A stretch of 9,911 nucleotides of DNA from an uncultured Sphingobium sp. (GTDB lineage: Bacteria; Pseudomonadota; Alphaproteobacteria; Sphingomonadales; Sphingomonadaceae): NCBI GenBank assembly GCA_913773715.1, contig CAJYHD010000754.1, forward strand, positions 1 to 9,911, given 5' to 3'. Position numbers and translations under genes: made by a program. Within the stretch, counting starts at the first letter, position 1. Every line of letters starts with the position of its first letter. Below the pieces are notes generated by a model. The model was not told where the DNA came from. It worked only from the letters and a program-made list of their open reading frames with translations, and did no database searches. Below are positions 1-8,369 of this stretch, one piece after another.

Positions 1-1822
1 TATAGCCGCCATAGGACCAGCCATAGGTCGCGATCCGCTTGGGATCGACGAAGGGCTGGGCTTTGAGCCATTCGACCCCGCGCAACTGGTCCTCGACTTC
101 GACCGTGCCCATGGCGTGATAGATCGGGTCCTCGAACGCCTTGCCGCGATCGGGTGTGCCGCGATTGTCGATGGCGAAGACGATCCAGCCCCGATCCACC
201 AGATACTGATTGAGCGCGCCGCTCCATATGTTGGTCACCTGACGTCCGCCGCCCGGCCCGCCATAATGGATCATGAACACGGGGTAGCGCTTGCCCGGCT
301 GCATCGGCGGGGTCATGATCTTGGTATAGAGGGTTGTGCCGTCCGCCGCCTTCACCGTGCCGAAGCGCGTCTTGGCATGGCTGGCGACATAGGGCGCATA
401 GGGGTGGTTGCCGGTCAGCGCATTTTCCGACAGCCATTGCAGCCGCTTGCCGCTGGTGTCGGCAAGATAGAGTTGCTTGGGCTGGTCGCTGTTCTGGCGG
501 GTGACGACGATGCGGCTGGCCGCGCCGTCCATCACCGCGTCGTTCCACCAGCCGCCCTGCGTCAGCGCAGTCGCCTTGCCGGGCTTGTCGAGCGGTGCGA
601 CGTAGAGCTGCTGTTCGAGCGGCGTTTCACGGTTGCCGGTGAAATAGACGAGACCCCTGGCTTCATCGACCCCGGCGATGTCGCGGACTTCCCAATCGCC
701 GCTGGTGAGCGGCGTCCATGTCTTGTCGCGCACATGATAAAGATGCCCGTGGCCGGTCTTTTCCGACCACCACAGGAAGCTGCCGTCCTTGAGCGGCGTG
801 AAATTATCGCTGAGGTTGATCCAGCTCTTCGCGGTTTCGGTCAGGATCACGCGCCCCTTGCCCGTCGCGGGATCGACGGCGAGCAGGTCGAGCCGCTTCT
901 GATCGCGGCTTTCGCGCTGGACATAGAGCGTCCTGCCATCCTTCGACCAGTGGACGCGGGCGAGGTATATATCCTTGTTCGGGCCAAGATCGACCTGCAC
1001 CTGGCCAGACCCATCCGCCTTCATCACGAAGAGATCGACGATGGCGTTGGGGGTTCCGGCTGCGGGGTAGCGCTGCTGATAGACCTTGGTCCCCTCCCCG
1101 CCGATCGCGGTGCGGGTGACGATACCGACCGGGCTTTCATCGACGCGGGCGACGGCGATGCGCGCGTCGTCGGGCGACCACCAATAGCCGGTGCGCCGGT
1201 CCATTTCCTCCTGCGCGACGAACTCCGCTTCGCCCCAGTGGAGGGTTTCGCTCGCGCCCTGCGTCAGTTGCTTCTCGCTGCCGCCGATCGGCTGGACGAA
1301 GAGGTTGCCGCCGCGCACGAAGGAGACGAAGCTGCCCCTGGGGCTGACGACGCCGTTGAGTTCGCCGTCCGGTGTATTGGTCAGCCGCGTGACCTTGCCA
1401 TCGAGACTTGCGAGATAGAGATCGCCATCGACGGGGACGAGGATCGACTTGCCGTCGGGCGACCAGTCGTAGCTGGTGATGCCGGTGCTGCCTGCGACCG
1501 AACGGTCGCGTTCGCGCTGCATCTTTTCCGCTTCGCTGAGCGCCGCGCCGCTGCCGGTCTTTTTGGAGTCGACCAGCATCCGTTCCACGCCGGTGCGCGT
1601 GTCGATCGCCCAGAGGTCGAGCCGCTCCTTTTCGTCGGCGCGCGGTTTCAGCAGCGTGACGAGCGAACCATCAGGCGAGAGGTGAAGCGCGCGGGGTTGC
1701 GGACCGACGAGGTCGGGGCTGGCAAAGACGCGTTCGAGCGTCAACTGCTGCTGCGCGAGGGCGGGAACGGTCGTCAGGAGCAGCGCGCCAAGGGCTGCGC
1801 CGGCTTTGAGGAAGGGGGGCAT
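1..1822 (-). CDS. Dipeptidyl-peptidase IV-like S9 family serine peptidase, secreted (3' end cut by window edge)
   Basis: Predicted exported serine peptidase releasing dipeptides from peptide N-termini. About 607 codons are present and the frame is open throughout (checked codon by codon). Residues 1-23 form a signal peptide (hydrophobic AALGALLLTT, then PALA before Gln24). Beta-propeller-type repeats follow, with SPDG-like blades such as DWSPDG, WWSPDD and HWSKDG. Within the propeller lies AEFVAQEEMDR; its Glu205-Glu206 match the paired glutamates that hold the substrate amino terminus in the DPP IV (S9B) subfamily. The visible part ends in the alpha/beta-hydrolase domain at GWSYGGY, giving catalytic Ser603. 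The Asp and His of the triad should lie beyond base 1; bacterial family members are usually about 740 residues. Two in-frame ATGs exist (1828 and 1822). I chose 1822 because AAAGG sits 6 nt before it, against 0 nt before the other. The MFS gene lies 121 bp upstream on the same strand. Other S9 subfamilies are less likely given the EE motif. Confidence 0.95.
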   Translation of the reverse strand, partial: MPPFLKAGAALGALLLTTVPALAQQQLTLERVFASPDLVGPQPRALHLSPDGSLVTLLKPRADEKERLDLWAIDTRTGVERMLVDSKKTGSGAALSEAEKMQRERDRSVAGSTGITSYDWSPDGKSILVPVDGDLYLASLDGKVTRLTNTPDGELNGVVSPRGSFVSFVRGGNLFVQPIGGSEKQLTQGASETLHWGEAEFVAQEEMDRRTGYWWSPDDARIAVARVDESPVGIVTRTAIGGEGTKVYQQRYPAAGTPNAIVDLFVMKADGSGQVQVDLGPNKDIYLARVHWSKDGRTLYVQRESRDQKRLDLLAVDPATGKGRVILTETAKSWINLSDNFTPLKDGSFLWWSEKTGHGHLYHVRDKTWTPLTSGDWEVRDIAGVDEARGLVYFTGNRETPLEQQLYVAPLDKPGKATALTQGGWWNDAVMDGAASRIVVTRQNSDQPKQLYLADTSGKRLQWLSENALTGNHPYAPYVASHAKTRFGTVKAADGTTLYTKIMTPPMQPGKRYPVFMIHYGGPGGGRQVTNIWSGALNQYLVDRGWIVFAIDNRGTPDRGKAFEDPIYHAMGTVEVEDQLRGVEWLKAQPFVDPKRIATYGWSYGGY

Positions 1823-1837
1823 CGTCATCCTTTGCTG

Positions 1838-1857
1838 CGGCGCGCAGCCGCGCGCCG
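1838..1857 (-). other. Perfect 8-bp GC hairpin in the leader of the S9 peptidase gene
   Basis: CGGCGCGC and GCGCGCCG are perfect reverse complements separated by the 4-nt loop AGCC. In the mRNA of the downstream minus-strand peptidase gene this stem would end 4 nt before the AAAGG ribosome-binding site. No T-run follows, so it is not an ordinary intrinsic terminator. It could affect translation initiation or RNA stability, or be chance in GC-rich DNA. Confidence 0.4.
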
Positions 1858-1943
1858 GATCATGGCAGCAGGCTTAACGGCGCGCATGAAAAGATCAATG
1901 GCGGGGAATAATCTGTCGAACGCGGCCCCGGCCGTCCCCCCGG

Positions 1944-3257
1944 TCAGCGCAAATCGGTGATCCGGCGGAGCAGCAGGAGGAAGCCGATCGCCGACAGGGT
2001 GAGGACGAGGCTGAGCATCGCCATGGGGGCCAGCGTGCTGCCCGTCATGTCTCGGATGGTCGGCACCGCGCTTTGCGCCACGAAGCCGCCCAGATTGCCG
2101 ATCGAGTTGATCGCCGCCAAACCGGCGGCAGCGTGCGCGCCAGTCAGCAGCCGTTGCGGCACGCTCCAGAAGACGGGCTGCGCGGAGAAGATGGCGGCGG
2201 CGGCGATGCAGAGGAAGGCGAACTTGATCGCCGCGCCCGGCACGATGACGCTACAGAAGAGAGCAGCCGCCCCGACCAGCATCGGGCCGACGATGTGCCA
2301 GCGGCTTGCCCCCCGCCGCGACGCGTGATTGGGTACGGCCCACAGCGCCAGCGCGACGCAGACCCAGGGAATAACGTTGATGATGCCGTTCTGAAGATTC
2401 GACGCGCCGAATTCCTTGACGATCGTCGGCAACCAGTAGCTGAGACCATAAGCGCCGAGCGGCATCGCGAAATAGAGCGCGGCGAGCAGCAGGACGCGGG
2501 GATCGAGGATCGCGCGCCAGGCCGAGCCTTCGTCATGTTTCGCGCCGGGTTCGCCCGCGAGTTCGGCGGCGAGCCAGCCCTTCTCCTCTTCGGTCAGGAA
2601 GCGCGCTTCGGCAGGGCGGCTGGGCAATCGCAGCAGCACGATCGGGACGAGGAGGATGGCGGGGATGCCAGTGGCGACGAACACCCACTGCCAGCCCTGA
2701 AGTCCGCCGATGCCGTCCAGCCCGAGCAGCGCGCCGCCGATCAGCGATCCGACCGCGTTCGCGCCCGCACTCGCGATCATGAACCAGCCGACCATCTGTG
2801 CCCGCCGCGCCTGAGGATACCAGAGCGTCAGGACGAACAGCACGCCGGGGAAGAAGCCCGCCTCCGCCACACCGAGCAGGAAACGCAGGATGTAGAACAT
2901 GGTGGCGTTCTGGGTGAAGCCGAGCGCAATCGTGACGATCGCCCAGCTGCCCATGATGCGCGCGAACCAGAGCCGTGCGCCGACCTTCGCCAATATCATG
3001 TTGGCGGGCGCTTCGAACAGGAAATAACCAAGGAAGAACAGGCTCGCGCCAAGGCCATAGGCCGCTTCGGACAGGCCAAGCGCATCGACCATCTCCAGCT
3101 TGGCATAGGACACATTCTGCCGGTCGATATAGGCGATGAGGTACATGAGGCAGAGCATCGGCATCAGTCGGCGATCGATGCGCCGCAACGTGCGATCCCC
3201 CACCGGCCCGAACGACGACCGGCCTTCGACATCCCGGTTCACAGCATCAGTGTGCAA
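1944..3257 (-). CDS. MFS transporter, anion:cation symporter (ACS) family
   Basis: Inner-membrane permease of 437 residues, the usual size for the family, with about twelve hydrophobic segments. Hallmarks of the ACS branch (tartrate, hexuronate, glucarate and aromatic-acid symporters) are YIDRQNVSYAK at residues 43-53, RFLLGVAEAGFFPGV at 125-139, and a central loop with LTEEEKGWL at 221-229. Members usually import organic anions with protons; the substrate here cannot be read from sequence. The loop at 311-321 reads HASRRGASRWH where I would expect an HSDR...RRWH-like motif, so an acidic residue seems to be missing. The start is TTG at 3257, preceded by GGAAGGGG about 6 nt upstream; the first in-frame ATG would remove about 32 residues up to the first membrane helix, and the ATG at 3247 is out of frame. 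The glycoside hydrolase gene ends 74 bp upstream on the same strand, so co-transcription and a shared substrate are possible but not shown. Confidence 0.93.
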   Translation of the reverse strand: MHTDAVNRDVEGRSSFGPVGDRTLRRIDRRLMPMLCLMYLIAYIDRQNVSYAKLEMVDALGLSEAAYGLGASLFFLGYFLFEAPANMILAKVGARLWFARIMGSWAIVTIALGFTQNATMFYILRFLLGVAEAGFFPGVLFVLTLWYPQARRAQMVGWFMIASAGANAVGSLIGGALLGLDGIGGLQGWQWVFVATGIPAILLVPIVLLRLPSRPAEARFLTEEEKGWLAAELAGEPGAKHDEGSAWRAILDPRVLLLAALYFAMPLGAYGLSYWLPTIVKEFGASNLQNGIINVIPWVCVALALWAVPNHASRRGASRWHIVGPMLVGAAALFCSVIVPGAAIKFAFLCIAAAAIFSAQPVFWSVPQRLLTGAHAAAGLAAINSIGNLGGFVAQSAVPTIRDMTGSTLAPMAMLSLVLTLSAIGFLLLLRRITDLR

Positions 3258-3331
3258 GTCCTGCCCCTTCCTTCGAACCGTCGCATGCGAAGCATGACGA
3301 CGTAATCCATGTTCGTTGCGTCATATGTCGA

Positions 3332-4483
3332 TTATCGCCCAGCCTCTGCCGAGGCGGACGCTGGCGGGACGACACCCTTGGGCGCTGCCGCCATCCGTTT
3401 GATGAGGTCGGTTTCCGCCTGCCTGTAGGGCGTGCCGTCGGCGCGGAACACCTCGTGGAACCAGATGGTCGGCTCCTCCAGCACATAAGGTTTTTTCCAG
3501 CTGTCCCAGGGAAGGCGCGTCTGCGTCTTTCCATCGACGAAGCCCCAGTTCATCATCGCGACATTGTAACGCTTGCCGATCGGCAGGCTGCCGTCGAAGG
3601 TCGATCCGTTGCCACGCGCCATATATTCGGTACAGAGGAGCGGGCGACCATAGGGCTGGAGCATCTTCACCCGCGCCTCGAAGGTTTCGGGCCAGCTATA
3701 ATCGTGGAAGCTGATGACATCGGACTGGCCCAATTGGAGCTTTTCCATCGGGCTGTTCTGACCGTTCGGCGTCCAGTCCTTGCCCGTCCAGACGCCCGAT
3801 GTCAGAGGCTGTGTCGGGTTGGCGTCGCGCGCCCACTGGAACACCTGCGCCAACAGCGCCCGCACCAGCGGCTCCTTCCCCTCCTGCCCCTTATATTGGT
3901 TGGCGTCGTTGTCGGGTTCGTTCCACACGTCCCAGCTAAGGACGCGCGGGTCTTTCGCGAACGCGCCGATCACGCCCTGAACATAGGCCTTGTACTGGGG
4001 ATAGCGGCTGGCGTCGCGCAGGCCCGCCATGCCTGGCCCCTGTACCCAGCCGCTATTGTGGACGCCGGGGACCGGCGGATGTTGCGGACCGATCATCGGA
4101 TTGGGATCCCACACGCTGTCGAATAGGACGAAGAGCGGCTTGATGTCATGCCGCTTGGCGATGGTCAGGAACTGGTCGATGCGCTTCGTGAAGCCTTTTG
4201 CATCCTGCTTCCACAACTGGTCATGGAGGAACACGCGCATCGTGTTCATGCCGATGGACTGAGCCCAGCCCAATTCCTTGTCGATCGTCTTGGGGTCCCA
4301 ACTTTCCGCCTGCCACATTTCGAGCTGGTTGATCGCGTTGGCGGGGGCATAGTTGGCGCCGACGAGCCAGGGCTGCTTGTCGTACCAGGCGTTGGCTTGT
4401 TCGGGCGTCCAGCGCTCGCGAGCATGGGCGGGAACGGCGGCGAGCATCAGCGCGCCAAGGCCAAGGATCAGACAGGTTTTCAT
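3332..4483 (-). CDS. Secreted glycoside hydrolase, clan GH-A-like TIM barrel (cellulase/xylanase-annotated type)
   Basis: Predicted exported retaining glycosidase of 383 residues. Residues 1-21 are a signal peptide (MKTC, hydrophobic core, cleavage after AHA). The rest resembles a single catalytic barrel: GANYAPANAINQLEMW at 42-57, NTMRVFLHD at 80-88, the WDVWNEPDN motif with likely acid/base Glu189, and LLCTEYMARG with likely nucleophile Glu286, both on predicted beta-strand ends as in clan GH-A (GH5, GH2 and relatives). Proteins of this type are commonly labelled 1,4-beta-xylanase or cellulase-family hydrolase, but I cannot name a CAZy family or the substrate. An upstream extension to 4528 is open, but ATG 4483 is preferred: GAGGAGGAG lies 4 nt upstream and the signal peptide begins there. 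No carbohydrate-binding module is visible. The transporter gene follows 74 bp downstream; the FMN reductase gene ends 134 bp upstream, leaving room for a promoter. Confidence 0.88.
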   Translation of the reverse strand: MKTCLILGLGALMLAAVPAHARERWTPEQANAWYDKQPWLVGANYAPANAINQLEMWQAESWDPKTIDKELGWAQSIGMNTMRVFLHDQLWKQDAKGFTKRIDQFLTIAKRHDIKPLFVLFDSVWDPNPMIGPQHPPVPGVHNSGWVQGPGMAGLRDASRYPQYKAYVQGVIGAFAKDPRVLSWDVWNEPDNDANQYKGQEGKEPLVRALLAQVFQWARDANPTQPLTSGVWTGKDWTPNGQNSPMEKLQLGQSDVISFHDYSWPETFEARVKMLQPYGRPLLCTEYMARGNGSTFDGSLPIGKRYNVAMMNWGFVDGKTQTRLPWDSWKKPYVLEEPTIWFHEVFRADGTPYRQAETDLIKRMAAAPKGVVPPASASAEAGR

Positions 4484-4487
4484 GCGG

Positions 4488-4496
4488 CTCCTCCTC
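4488..4496 (-). promoter_or_regulatory. Strong ribosome-binding site of the glycoside hydrolase gene
   Basis: On the minus strand GAGGAGGAG, an extended Shine-Dalgarno match, lies 4 nt before ATG 4483. It fixes the start at the signal peptide rather than at the open extension up to 4528, and is the best Shine-Dalgarno match in the window. Confidence 0.75.
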
Positions 4497-4617
4497 TCTT
4501 GCTCCCCACTTTTGCGCGTGGCGAACAATGGCTTTGAGTGGCCTTACCGCGTTTTGCGCGCCCGCGTCATCCGGCTAAGGGTCGTATATGGTGAGGGCAA
4601 AGGCGTCGTCGTATCGT

Positions 4618-5208
4618 TCAGAAGGGCGGCGCTTGCCTGTTGCGCTGCGTCCGCGCGGCCTCCGTCCACCAGGCGAGGTCGTCGGCGAAACGGGGGAAGG
4701 CGCGGTCCAGCGACGCGCCGCCGTCGCCCGTCGGCTTGCCATCCGCGTCGAGCGCATGGCCGATGCCACCGACCGCGATCGAGGAGGAGATGACGACCAT
4801 GCCCATTTCCGACAATGTGCCATGCCATGCCGTCGCCGCGCGCGCACCAGCGAAGCGCCCGGCAGAATAGCTCGCGATCGCGGCTGGTCGCCAATACCAT
4901 TCTTCGAGGAAGTGGTCGGTCAGGTTCTTGAGGCCGGGCTGGATGCCCCAATTATATTCGCCGGTGACGAAGACGAAGGCGTCGGCCGCCTTGATCTTGC
5001 CCGCCAGTGCCTCCAGCGCGGCGGGTGCCTCGCCGGGCGCATATTCCTTGTGCATGCGGTCGAGCATCGGCAGCCCGACCGCCTTGGCGTCGATCAGTTC
5101 GACGTCCGCGCCGCGCTCCTTAAAGGATCTGACGAGATAGTCGGCGAGGCGGATGCCCTGCCGGTCGGACCGGTAGGAACCGTAAAAGATGAGGATGCGG
5201 TCAGCCAT
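4618..5208 (-). CDS. NAD(P)H-dependent FMN reductase family flavoprotein
   Basis: Cytosolic flavodoxin-fold oxidoreductase of 196 residues, the usual size for the NADPH-dependent FMN reductase family (PF03358 type). Visible signatures are ILIFYGSYRSDRQGIRLA at residues 5-22, whose glycine/serine/arginine loop binds the FMN phosphate; VTGEYNWGIQPGLKNLTD at 81-98, the family's EYN-x-G segment near the isoalloxazine ring with the following helix; and SYSAGRFAGARA at 113-124. Members reduce FMN, quinones, azo compounds or metals with NAD(P)H, and the true substrate cannot be told here. The ATG at 5208 begins MADRILIFYG with the first beta-strand at once, so no alternative start is needed, though the ribosome-binding site is weak. 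The LysR gene ends 39 bp upstream on the same strand, so the two probably share a transcript. The last residues (RNRQAPPF) are a divergent tail. Confidence 0.9.
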   Translation of the reverse strand: MADRILIFYGSYRSDRQGIRLADYLVRSFKERGADVELIDAKAVGLPMLDRMHKEYAPGEAPAALEALAGKIKAADAFVFVTGEYNWGIQPGLKNLTDHFLEEWYWRPAAIASYSAGRFAGARAATAWHGTLSEMGMVVISSSIAVGGIGHALDADGKPTGDGGASLDRAFPRFADDLAWWTEAARTQRNRQAPPF

Positions 5209-5247
5209 AAGCGCAGTCTAAGCAGGATCGCGCCATGCAGGCCAGCC

Positions 5248-6138
5248 CTAACCCAACGCGCCGCTCGCCTTGAGGTGATGCGCCAAATGATCGATCATGG
5301 CGGAGAGGCGCGCAGGGACCGCAGGCGTCGGCGCATGGACGGCAAAGATGCCGACATCTTGCGATCCTTCATAAGCGGGCAATATGCGCCGCAGCGACCC
5401 GGCCTTCAGCGCTTCGCCCACATCCCAGAGCGAGCGCAATGCAATGCCGCACCCGCCGAGCGCCAGGTCGCGCACGACCTCGCTGGAGTTCGTCCGGATG
5501 TGGCTCCGACCGGAGAAGCGGACGGTGCCGTCCGGGCCGTCGAGATGCCATGGCAGTTGCGCGCTGGTGGCGAGGATGCGATGTTGGGCAAGATCCGCGA
5601 GACGTTGCGGCTCACCGAAGGCCGCGAGATAGGCGGGCGCGGCGCACAGCACGCGCTGGCTGGTGCCGAACCGATGGGCGACGAGGCCCGCGCCGATCTT
5701 TGCGCCGATACGGATGGCGAGATCGCAACTGCCATCGAGCAGGTCGGTGAACGCGTCGGACAGATCGATCGACAGAGCAACATCGGGATGCCGGTCGAGA
5801 AAGGCGGGCAGGCTGGGCACGATGTGCATGCGCCCGAACGATGTCGGCGCCGTGATCCGCAAGGAACCGCCGACCAGTTGATGCCTGCCGCTCACCCTGT
5901 CCTCTGCGGCTGTGAGCGAGGCACGGAGCGGAAGCAGCGCTTCGTAGAGGTCCTGCCCAGACCGGGTCAGCGCCAGTCGGCGCGTCGTGCGGTTGACGAG
6001 TCGGGTGGACAGTCGCTCCTCCAGCCGGACGAGCCGCTTGGAAATCGCCGCCGTCGACATATTGCGGGCGCGGGCCGCAGCGGAGATCGATCCGGCTTCG
6101 ATGATGCCGAGGAACAGGTCATAGTCGGGATTGAACAT
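5248..6138 (-). CDS. LysR-type transcriptional regulator
   Basis: DNA-binding regulator of 296 residues, normal family length. The N-terminal winged helix-turn-helix covers about residues 16-50 (GSISAAARARNMSTAAISKRL, then the NRTTRRLALT wing), followed by the linker helix and the effector domain starting at GSLRITAPTSFGR (91-103). The NRTTRRLALT wing and GSLRITAP junction are typical of the CrgA/DmlR-like group. The open frame extends to a TTG at 6144, but ATG 6138 is preferred because AGG lies 6 nt upstream. The gene is divergent from glcB with 97 bp between starts, and the FMN reductase gene follows 39 bp downstream. Such divergent placement usually means the regulator controls the neighbour and itself. 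The effector is unknown; glyoxylate, glycolate or a redox/aromatic compound would fit the two neighbours. Nothing is missing or broken. Confidence 0.93.
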   Translation of the reverse strand: MFNPDYDLFLGIIEAGSISAAARARNMSTAAISKRLVRLEERLSTRLVNRTTRRLALTRSGQDLYEALLPLRASLTAAEDRVSGRHQLVGGSLRITAPTSFGRMHIVPSLPAFLDRHPDVALSIDLSDAFTDLLDGSCDLAIRIGAKIGAGLVAHRFGTSQRVLCAAPAYLAAFGEPQRLADLAQHRILATSAQLPWHLDGPDGTVRFSGRSHIRTNSSEVVRDLALGGCGIALRSLWDVGEALKAGSLRRILPAYEGSQDVGIFAVHAPTPAVPARLSAMIDHLAHHLKASGALG

Positions 6139-6235
6139 TATCAACCTGATGGAAAAGCTGTGTTGAATTCTTTCCTTCTACCGCACGGATCGCGCACGGG
6201 ATAGAAGCATCCGCAGATGAGCGGGAGAGAATGAC
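6139..6235. promoter_or_regulatory. Divergent LysR/glcB promoter region with candidate operator repeats
   Basis: This 97-bp stretch must hold the promoters of both divergent genes. It contains a 7-bp direct repeat, CGCACGG at 6182-6188 and 6193-6199, whose copies start 11 bp apart, about one helical turn. The repeats are bracketed by the inverted pair CTTCTA (6175-6180) and TAGAAG (6202-6207). An EcoRI-type palindrome GAATTC (6165-6170) lies to the left. LysR regulators usually bind interrupted inverted repeats in such a position, so this is a reasonable operator candidate. No clear -35/-10 pair is visible on either strand. GGGAGAG at 6223-6229 is the glcB ribosome-binding site. Confidence 0.5.
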
Positions 6236-8365
6236 GTGAGCCACTATGTCGAACGATCGGGGCTGAAGGTCGATGGGCGGTTGGCGCGCTTCGTCGAGGA
6301 TGAGGCGCTGCCAGGCACAGGGATTGTGGCGGATGCCTTCTGGAGCGGCGCGGCGGACATCTTCATGCGCTTTGTGCCGCGCAACCGCGAGTTATTGGCG
6401 AAGCGGGACTCGCTTCAGGCTGCGATCGACAGCTGGCACAAGGATCAGGCGGGCAAGCCGATCGATATGGATGCTTACAAGCGCTTTCTGACCGAGATCG
6501 GCTATCTTGTCCCCGAACCGCAGCCCTTTTCGGTCGCGCCGATCAATGTCGATCGCGAACTCGCCGATGTCGCGGGGCCGCAGCTTGTCGTTCCCGTCCT
6601 CAACGCGCGCTTCCTGCTCAATGCCGCCAATGCGCGCTGGGGCAGCCTCTATGACGCGCTCTACGGCACCGATGCGATACCCGGCGCGGCTGCGGGCAAG
6701 AGCTATGATGCGACGCGGGGCGCGCAGGTCATTGCGCGGGCCAAGGCGTTTCTGGACGACACGGTCCCGATGGCGGACGGCATATGGTCCGACTGGACCG
6801 GCGGCGATCCCAAGCTGAAGGACACGACGCAGTTCAAGGGACGGGCGGGCGACAATCTGCTGTTCCTGCACCATGGTCTGCATATCGAGGTCGTGATCGA
6901 TCGCAACCACCCGATCGGGCGCGACGATCCGGCAGGCATCGCCGACGTCATCCTGGAAGCGGCGATCACCACCATCTGCGACTTCGAGGATTCGGTTGCG
7001 GCAGTCGATGCCGAGGACAAGGTCGCCGCCTATGGCAACTGGCTGGGGCTGATGCGGGGGACGCTGGAGGACAGTTTCGAGAAGGGCGGGCAGATGATGA
7101 CCCGTCGCCTCAATCCCGATCGCTACTATAGCGCGCCGGACGGGTCGGCCTTTACGCTGCCCGGCCGGTCGTTGCTGCTGGTCCGCAATGTCGGCCACCT
7201 CATGACCAATCCCGCGATCCTGCTGCCCGATGGCGGCGAAGCGCCGGAGGGTATCATGGACGGCATCGTCACCAGCCTGATCGCGCTACATGACCTGAAG
7301 AGCGAAGGCGCGATGCGCAACAGCCGCGCCGGGTCTGTCTATATCGTCAAGCCCAAGATGCACGGGCCGGAGGAGGCCGCCTTCGCCAACGACCTGTTCG
7401 ACGCTGTCGAGGACATGCTGGGGCTGGAGCGCCATACGCTCAAGATCGGCGTGATGGACGAGGAGCGTCGCACCAGCGCCAATCTCGCCGCGTGCATCCA
7501 TGCTGTGAAGGACCGGCTGATGTTCATCAACACCGGCTTCCTCGACCGCACCGGCGACGAAATGCACACGTCGATGCAGGCCGGGCCGATGATGCGCAAG
7601 GGCGACATGAAGACGAGCGCGTGGATCGCCGCCTATGAAGACCGTAACGTCCAGATCGGACTGGCGTGCGGACTGTCGGGCAAGTCTCAGATCGGCAAGG
7701 GCATGTGGGCGATGCCAGACCGCATGGCCGACATGCTGGCGCAAAAGATCGGGCATCCCAGGACCGGCGCGAACACGGCCTGGGTGCCCTCCCCCACAGC
7801 CGCGACGCTGCACGCGACGCATTATCATCAGGTCGATGTCTTTGCCCGGCAGGCGGAACGGCGGCAGGAGGGCATCGCCTCGCTCGATGCGTTGCTGACC
7901 ATCCCGGTCGCGGTCGGCCATAACTGGTCGGAGCAGGAGGTTCGCGACGAGATCGACAATAATGCGCAGGGCATATTGGGCTATGTCGTGCGCTGGGTCG
8001 ATCAGGGGGTCGGTTGTTCCAAGGTTCCGGACATCCATGATGTCGGCCTGATGGAAGATCGCGCGACGCTGCGCATTTCGAGCCAGCATATCGCCAACTG
8101 GCTGCTGCACGGCATCGTGAGGGCCGAGCAGGTCGACGCGGCGCTGTTGCGCATGGCGGCGAAGGTGGATGCGCAGAATGCGGGCGATCCGCTGTATCGG
8201 CCGATGGCGGGCGATCCCGAAAACAGCCTGGCCTTTCAGGCGGCGCGCGCGCTGATGTTCGAGGGCGTGGCGCAGCCGAGCGGCTACACCGAACCGCTGC
8301 TGCATGCGTTTCGTCGGAAGGTGAAGTCCTGGTCTGAAACGCCGTTATCGACGGTTGCAGCCTGA
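6236..8365 (+). CDS. glcB: Malate synthase G
   Basis: Cytosolic enzyme condensing glyoxylate with acetyl-CoA to give malate and CoA (glyoxylate cycle, glycolate/glyoxylate assimilation). The 709 residues fit isoform G (about 720) rather than the shorter isoform A. Key motifs are in order: [33 protein letters not shown] with Arg317; [22 protein letters not shown] with Glu409 and [18 protein letters not shown] with Asp437 (the Mg2+ ligand pair by motif); [34 protein letters not shown]; and [19 protein letters not shown] with Asp608, the catalytic base by motif. These match E. coli GlcB Arg338, Glu427, Asp455 and Asp631. The start is GTG at 6236 ([10 protein letters not shown]), with GGGAGAG 6 nt before it; an ATG at 6231 is out of frame and stops after two codons. 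It is transcribed away from a LysR gene that may regulate it. Its stop abuts a decayed LysR remnant, and no clear terminator follows. Confidence 0.98.
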   Translation: MSHYVERSGLKVDGRLARFVEDEALPGTGIVADAFWSGAADIFMRFVPRNRELLAKRDSLQAAIDSWHKDQAGKPIDMDAYKRFLTEIGYLVPEPQPFSVAPINVDRELADVAGPQLVVPVLNARFLLNAANARWGSLYDALYGTDAIPGAAAGKSYDATRGAQVIARAKAFLDDTVPMADGIWSDWTGGDPKLKDTTQFKGRAGDNLLFLHHGLHIEVVIDRNHPIGRDDPAGIADVILEAAITTICDFEDSVAAVDAEDKVAAYGNWLGLMRGTLEDSFEKGGQMMTRRLNPDRYYSAPDGSAFTLPGRSLLLVRNVGHLMTNPAILLPDGGEAPEGIMDGIVTSLIALHDLKSEGAMRNSRAGSVYIVKPKMHGPEEAAFANDLFDAVEDMLGLERHTLKIGVMDEERRTSANLAACIHAVKDRLMFINTGFLDRTGDEMHTSMQAGPMMRKGDMKTSAWIAAYEDRNVQIGLACGLSGKSQIGKGMWAMPDRMADMLAQKIGHPRTGANTAWVPSPTAATLHATHYHQVDVFARQAERRQEGIASLDALLTIPVAVGHNWSEQEVRDEIDNNAQGILGYVVRWVDQGVGCSKVPDIHDVGLMEDRATLRISSQHIANWLLHGIVRAEQVDAALLRMAAKVDAQNAGDPLYRPMAGDPENSLAFQAARALMFEGVAQPSGYTEPLLHAFRRKVKSWSETPLSTVAA

Positions 8366-8369
8366 CCTG

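Noticed and set aside
1921..1935. CGGCCCCGGCCG as a terminator for the MFS gene
   Set aside because: Only a 5-bp stem with a 2-nt loop and no T-run; common by chance in GC-rich DNA.
116..1960. A 614-codon plus-strand open frame
   Set aside because: It is in codon-aligned antisense register to the S9 peptidase gene, whose GC-rich codons lack TTA, CTA and TCA reverse stops. Its translation shows no family motif, while the minus strand shows signal peptide, EE motif and GWSYGGY.
2073..3305. A 410-codon plus-strand open frame
   Set aside because: Antisense to the MFS gene, charged low-complexity composition, no recognisable domain.
4588..6204. A 538-codon plus-strand open frame
   Set aside because: It lies antisense to both the FMN reductase and LysR genes, crosses the gap between them, and is rich in Arg/Gly/Ala without motifs; a shadow of GC-rich coding DNA.
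7286..8305. A 339-codon minus-strand frame inside glcB
   Set aside because: Fully inside the well-supported glcB gene, rich in Arg/His, with no motif.
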